Below the pieces are notes generated by a model. It did no database searches. It saw only the letters and a program-made list of their open reading frames with translations, and had not been told where the DNA came from. Below, in pieces: positions 8,493-13,428 of a stretch of 13,428 bases of DNA (position 1 is the stretch's first letter; every line of letters starts with the position of its first letter). The position numbers and the translations under genes were made by a program. The stretch spans positions 1 to 13,428 of the forward strand of contig JACGCK010000581.1 of the NCBI GenBank assembly GCA_014925825.1, given 5' to 3'. This stretch comes from Pholiota molesta (lineage: Eukaryota > Basidiomycota > Agaricomycetes > Agaricales > Strophariaceae).

Positions 8493-11400
8493 ATGACCGA
8501 CCCAGTTGAACACCTACGGGCAGCCGCCCTTTCGACCTTGAAGGGAAAGCGGCGAAAACAAGTGCCTGAAAAGCCAGCCCCTCTAATGCCAATTCGGCCT
8601 CCATCGTCAACTGAATCATTCCAACTGGATTACGGTCTTGGGGAGAATAATAACTCAGACATGACAACAACCGATAAGCAAACTTCTAAATCACTCAATA
8701 CCCAGAAGGACCAAATGCCTCCATCAGTTAACGAGGAAGGTCAATCACGCGAAGAAGGTGAAATCAGTGAAGAAGAAGAGCCAGTTGCAGTGCGGGACAT
8801 TCCTCCAATACATAAGATATCCACAACTTCGAAACCCGTCATATCGATCAAACCAGAACCTATAATGGCAGCGGAGCAAAACCTTTCGCAGCCAACAGTG
8901 GGACCAATTTTACCTTATAAATATGTTCCACAGGAGGGACAACCGCTCTCAACGCCAGCACCAACGTTGCTGGAAAGACTATCAGAACCCGCCTATCCTC
9001 TTACATTCAAGCAAGAAGAAGACGACCATCTCGACATCTTAATGGATGGAGGGCCTGATTTGCGTCAAGAGCCTCGGCTTCCTTTTGGCTTCGTAGATCC
9101 CGAGCATGTTCGCCCAGGACTTGCTCGTACGTTCATTGTTATGATTGCAAATCGTTGGAATACTCATTCCTTATTCATCAGTGACTCAAGCCGAATATGA
9201 TACTGTCAAAGACATCATCCTAGACTTACTTGGTTGGGGCATACCCTTCAACTATCTAATTGAATCCGGGATCAGCAAAGCGGTTCTATATTATGTGTTC
9301 AGCGAGCTAAATCTGCGTCTGCCTGACGATTTCGATATGTCTGGTATAATCCCATACACGCCACAGACCATGGTGCACTTGCAGCAAGAATCATCCCTTC
9401 CAATCCCTTCACGTTCTGCATCAGGGCAGCGCCAACCTTCCAACGGAGTGGAAAAAGGCTCGCCAACGACAGGCCTTTTGGCAAGGTTACAGACGCCGCC
9501 ACGTTTAGTGACGACTCCAGCTCCTCTGTCGCAAAGTCCAGTCGATTCCGACCTGCACGATATGGAACGCCAGAGGCGTCAGGAACTGATGGCTAGAAAG
9601 GCTGCAGTTCAGGCCTCACGAAGACTAAAACAGTCCAATCACCTCGAGCCATCGATTGTAACAAACCCTATAAGCTCGGAGGATGTTACTATGAGTTCCA
9701 TCGTACCTAGCGATACAGTCGAGGATTTCCTTAAAAGTCTTGAACCCGTTCAAGAACTCAAATCTTCTCAAGTCGATGAATTTCCGGAGTCCAATCAAAG
9801 TGAAGGCCAAATGAAAGTGGATTCTACTCCCGTCCGCGAGCTGGTGATTGAAAGCTTGGATCAAAATATTTCTTTAAATCAATCTTTCGAACCTCCTCCA
9901 TCGTCCTCGGAACCTCCGCCTACATCTGTTGCATCAACAACCACTACATTTTCTATGACATCCGAGGAGGCGCTTCCCACGAGCGCGCAAACCACCCTAC
10001 CAGCCAGAGCCCCTCTTCGACGCGGTACTAAGCGGCCTGTAGCCTCGGATTTCGTTGATTTCGACTCTTCCCCTCGGAAACATACTACACTTAGCCGTAT
10101 TGAGCGGCCGAATGGAAATATCCAGTCCTCAGGCATTACCCGCCGCCTCAAGACAGGCGCCAGCTTTCACAACATCGGCGTCTCACGAAGATGTGTTATC
10201 GATCTCAGTGACAGTGAAGACGATGGAGAACACTATTTACCAGGGTCACAGCCCCAGCAACGTGTTTTCGAGGAGCCAGCTTGGCATAATAAGGATGTTG
10301 GCAAACGACAAAGCTTATTCTCCTCACCCGTTCCACTTCAACCTTCGGATGCTATGACGCCTGCCGCTCTTGCGCAGAAAGAGCTCGAAATCCGTAAGAT
10401 GAGAGAACTGATTGCGCGACGAGAAGAAGAGACTCGATTGAGGAAAATCGCGGTACGTCATGGATCATAAATCTCGTATCTTTTGTCTTAATTTTGCTTC
10501 TTAGATGGCAAAATCTCAAAACAATTCTGGAGCGCGAACGCCAGTGATTACGACAAACGTTTCTACACCATCGTCGAAGACGGAAGATATCGATATCACT
10601 GTCTCGGTAGCGGAGCAACCCACGACTATTGGGCGGCCCCCTAAGAACGTTAGGGATCCGGATTCAGCTACTCCTCGTAAGCGCTTTTCTGTTCTATTTT
10701 CCACGGGACATGTTGCAGAGAAATTCTATAGCACCAGAGAATTCTGGAGTATTGTCATCCGAGGATGGCCATCAACATTCTGGGAGTGCGTTCTTGCTGC
10801 TTTGCTTGTCGTTTCTGCATACCAAGGTCTTGTATTTTAGGAGTTTCAGAGACCTCCCGTGACGATGAAGTTCCTCAGATACACCCAACAGTAAATCAAC
10901 AATCAGGCAAGTTAACATTCCTGTACCGTGTTGGCTGTTCATTGCAGTATGCTCTTTCCTACTGATGTCTTTCCCTCCTTTTCTTTTATCTTTCATCCGT
11001 TCTATCCGTCTCCGGCTACTGCTAAATACGACGTCGATATCTCGGTTGCTTCCCTCCACACTGCCTGGACACATCGAACCTCTCGTTATCTGGCCCTTGT
11101 ATACCTTTGTTAATTCGTGCGTGACTCTTTCGTGCTACATCTTCTTGCTGCCTTTCGACAATACCGTCATCTACGACCATCTAGCGGCGGAAAGACATGG
11201 GACACAAGTGGCAAGGGTTTCTTCACTCTCTCGCCGTGCAGCTTTCTTACTTGGATTTCTGACGCTTTCCCTTTCATTCTCCTATATGCTGAATATCGTG
11301 CATTCGCCGTCATTTATTCTATTTTATTTTAAATTGCTTCACCCATTTGCTCACTTTCAATACTTCTTTTCTCTTTGCGAATAGGATAACCGTCCAGATT

Positions 11401-12377
11401 CAGCTCCAGAAGGACAGGATTTGGTGCAGCAGCAATTAGCAACGACGGAAGGATCAGTCGACGCCGATCCGAACGCATCGCCGTCGACACAGGTGCGTCT
11501 CACGAGTTCGTTTATTCCCTTCGTCGCAGCTGGGTGGCCGGTTGTCTAATGGCTGATCCTCTTTCTTTACACTGCGTTTTGGTATAACAGATGGAACCGA
11601 GCTCGACAATGATGTCATCAGCCCTCCAAGAGCACGACGCAAAAAGGCCGGGCCTCAGCCAGCCAGCCAGCTTCAACAGTGAACTTGAACCGCACGACAA
11701 ACACACCTCATTTTCAGTCTATCGTTCTCCATTTGATTCATACCCGTGCTTACGAGACCATCCACACCGCATGCTATCTGACCCATTTTCTATTTCTCAT
11801 GACTTGTCTGCTGTTTCTTCCCAACCGATTCAGTCTTCTATGCTGTCCGATTCGCGATTTTCTTATACTAAACCTTCAATCTCTCCATATTCTAGTACAG
11901 ATTTACATCTTCCAGACTTGAGACCGCTCAAATTGGCTTCTACGGTCAGGTTGTTCGACCCCCTCAAGAGGATTTGCCAATACGAGATACCGGGGGGCGG
12001 AACATGCCGTGACGAGCATTGTGAAGATATTCATCTGAACAGACTCGAAAGCATGAACCCATTAGGCATGGTGGAGCCGAGTGGTACGTGATCGCTGGCT
12101 TATTCGTCGAGGGTAACTCACGACATAGTGTTCCTATTTTCTTTTACCCGTTGTTCTTTCACTTCTTTCTTGGATCTTGCTCCTAGACGAAGATACGGCC
12201 CAATACCTCTTTAACATCTTGCCCAGCTCATGGCTGAAGAGTCGTCACATCAACTCGCCATCCCAAATATTCGCGGCCCTCCGACAAGTGCATCAAAGGA
12301 CCTTGAACAACCCCATAAGCTTCGAGGAGAGAGTCACCCAAGCGCTCTTCTCCATTGGATCTCCACCCACACCGTGA
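8493..12377 (+). CDS. Red1/ZFC3H1-like CCCH zinc-finger scaffold protein (eight exons, about 990 aa)
   Basis: Exons: 8493-9126, 9182-10452, 10505-10676, 10732-10785, 10841-10890, 11385-11492, 11591-12083, 12187-12377; total 2973 nt, in frame throughout. Fission yeast Red1 and human ZFC3H1 are scaffolds of MTREC/PAXT, which passes unwanted nuclear poly(A) RNA to the exosome via an Mtl1/MTR4 helicase. Seen here: a Cys-x9-Cys-x4-Cys-x3-His finger (892, 902, 907, 911) in ICQYEIPGGGTCRDE, with FSVYRSPFDSYP before it as in the family; an acidic EEGEI motif (87-91), the type bound by Ars2; a helical block LTQAEYDTVKDIILDLLGWG (212-231) to LNLRLP; basic helices near 339-364 and 605-635; and VIDLSDSEDDGE (550-561). 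Between these it is Ser/Pro-rich and probably disordered. A stop three codons upstream supports the ATG. Uncertain: exon borders between 10677 and 11384. The exon 4 acceptor may be 10731 or 10737. Family assignment is by motif; no search was run. Confidence 0.85.
10891..11384 (+). other. long pyrimidine-rich intron (or unresolved exons) in the Red1-like gene
   Basis: Joining 10890 to 11385 keeps frame (phase 0 on both sides), but implies a 494-bp intron where the others are 52-103 bp. The donor GTAAAT is weak. Alternatives are a GC donor at 10907 (GCAAGT) or later GT sites, which change phase and would need an extra exon. The interval is strongly rich in C and T on the + strand, with stops in all frames overall, although a 139-codon frame (10965-11384) is open and gives a hydrophobic, Ser/Leu/Phe-rich peptide unlike the rest of the protein. 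I favour non-coding. Confidence 0.5.
11975..12034 (+). other. zinc-finger coding segment (ZFC3H1/Red1 type)
   Basis: The segment spans the first Cys codon to the His codon of the C-x9-C-x4-C-x3-H finger. The Gly-Gly-Gly between Cys1 and Cys2 and the acidic residues between Cys2 and Cys3 (CRDEHC) match the family, where human ZFC3H1 has C-x7-C-x4-C-x3-H. The finger lies within one exon and is followed by HLNRLESM and the final helical exon EDTAQYLFNILP. Confidence 0.85.
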
Positions 12378-13428
12378 TCTAGGCTCCACAGACTCCAGGG
12401 TATACAGGGCTTTCTACTGGGCTCAAGGAACGCCAAGCTCGCCAAATCATCAGATGCATCAAGGACTTGACTCGGCTTCGGACCTGGCGACTTTTTCTCG
12501 CGCTGTACGACTATGACCCGCGTTTTAATCGAAGGATGGCAGGCCAAGCAAGAGAATGGGGCGACTGTCACCGGTTCCCATGGGGCTGGAGTGATATGCT
12601 ACTGGTAGAAGTAGAAGACCCAAGCCATCGCAAGAAGGCCAATCTGCGCTCATATTCAAATGTCAATATACAAACAAAGATGTTGGGGATGCAGATGTAA
12701 AAGAGCGCAGAGGCGCCATCTTCCGTGTGCGCATATTGGCTTTGGATTCGTGGCGTGGCATCGGTGAAACTGCATGGTGGCGTATTACGGGTGTTGTGAG
12801 CCAAAAGAAAAAAAGAAAGATAGCGTATCGCTCACGGCCTCGGTCTTGCGCCATTGTGTATATTTGCGCTGGTGCTCACTCATAGTTCTTTTGCTGTTGT
12901 GCGCACTCGGGGACTTGATAGTGGCGATTATATATCTGTTCATCCTCATTGATGCTGGTGCCCAAAAAAAGAGAGCGAATATATTGTTCAGATTTTTTTT
13001 CAGGAAGACCATATGTTTTTTCATACATGAATTCAACGTTCTCTAGCTTTCATTGTCAGCCATCACTTCATAGTTTTGTTAAACCACAGAGGGCTTGTTT
13101 GTAATGTGTGGAATTCATTATTATAATTCTACATGATCCAGTCAAAATGGCTTGAGATGTTCATGATTTTTTAAGTAACCTCTGAGGATGACCGGTCACC
13201 GCATCAGTTAAATTTATGCCATCCATCATGAACAGTTACATGAGTCGTATTTAGAACATCAGATCATACTTACCAAGTGACGGTGTATTTTGTCCGCTAA
13301 TTCTGAACGTGATGGCCCTGTGGGAAGTTAATGCGGAGGTATGTAAATTTTCTTAAGTAGGTCATAATGTACTTATGTATGGATGCTGCACAGACCGACA
13401 CACCCAGTTAACGCCCATTGACTTTTGC
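12378..13428. other. downstream region, 3' UTR of the Red1-like gene and no supported gene
   Basis: The 3' UTR of the Red1-like gene starts here; no clear AATAAA signal was singled out. A + strand frame from about 12409 to a TAA at 12698-12700 is open for 96 codons, with its first ATG at 12467 and residues such as WRLFLALYDYDPRF and HRFPWGWSDMLLVEVED; I recognise no family and see no intron linking it to the gene upstream. An overlapping minus-strand frame (12293-12571) is also open. Near the right edge, splice-like signals on the minus strand (donor GTAAGT at 13273, acceptor CCCACAG ending at 13318) could mark exons of a gene beginning beyond or near 13418, but this is weak. Confidence 0.5.

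Noticed and set aside
9299..10357. Antisense and off-frame open frames within the Red1-like gene (for example 9299-9502, 9625-9864, 9879-10151 and 10055-10357)
   Set aside because: They lie inside a strongly supported coding exon and have no recognisable domains; they are composition shadows.
10505..10840. A 111-codon frame reading straight through two proposed introns, with a hydrophobic end that looks like a membrane segment
   Set aside because: It retains a GTAAGC donor and a GTGCGT donor and would end the protein before the zinc finger. The spliced path joins in frame to the later exons with two 55-bp introns.
10965..11384. A 139-codon hydrophobic frame that could be taken for a membrane protein
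   Set aside because: The residues follow from the C/T-rich composition of the intron (Ser, Leu, Phe, Pro), and there is no family resemblance.

Overview
The window looks like nuclear DNA of a filamentous fungus, most likely a mushroom-forming basidiomycete (Agaricomycetes). Genes are split by many short GT-AG introns (about 48-103 bp, most near 55). One gene is a BTB/POZ protein of a style expanded in those fungi. The third gene resembles, from memory, conserved segments of basidiomycete zinc-finger proteins. No bacterial operon, CRISPR array, tRNA, rRNA or intact transposon was seen.

Layout. The left edge (1-1126) is gene-poor. It holds a possible decayed NmrA-like fragment on the + strand, an A-rich tract, and a weak two-exon small gene on the minus strand overlapping a 26-bp direct repeat. 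A BTB/POZ protein of 407 residues lies on the minus strand (1127-2461, three exons). After about 1.9 kb without a supported gene comes a nine-exon short-chain dehydrogenase/reductase of 326 residues, also minus strand (4360-5823). About 2.6 kb follow with only one weak two-exon candidate (6505-6763, +). A large + strand gene (8493-12377) is modelled with eight exons and 990 residues. Its tail of about 1 kb (12378-13428) has no convincing gene.

The most informative gene is the last one. It ends in a Cys-Cys-Cys-His zinc finger of the ZFC3H1/Red1 type, carries an acidic EEGEI motif of the kind that binds Ars2, and has short helical or coiled segments in otherwise disordered sequence. It is best read as the basidiomycete scaffold of an MTREC/PAXT-like nuclear RNA-decay complex. 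Its exons are clear except around 10891-11384, a pyrimidine-rich stretch modelled as a single long intron.

The three main genes show no sign of functional linkage. They appear to be ordinary chromosomal neighbours. I did not find a novel multi-gene system. The observations worth checking are splicing questions in the Red1-like gene, a 23-nt microexon in the dehydrogenase, and several small candidate genes or relics in the intergenic parts.
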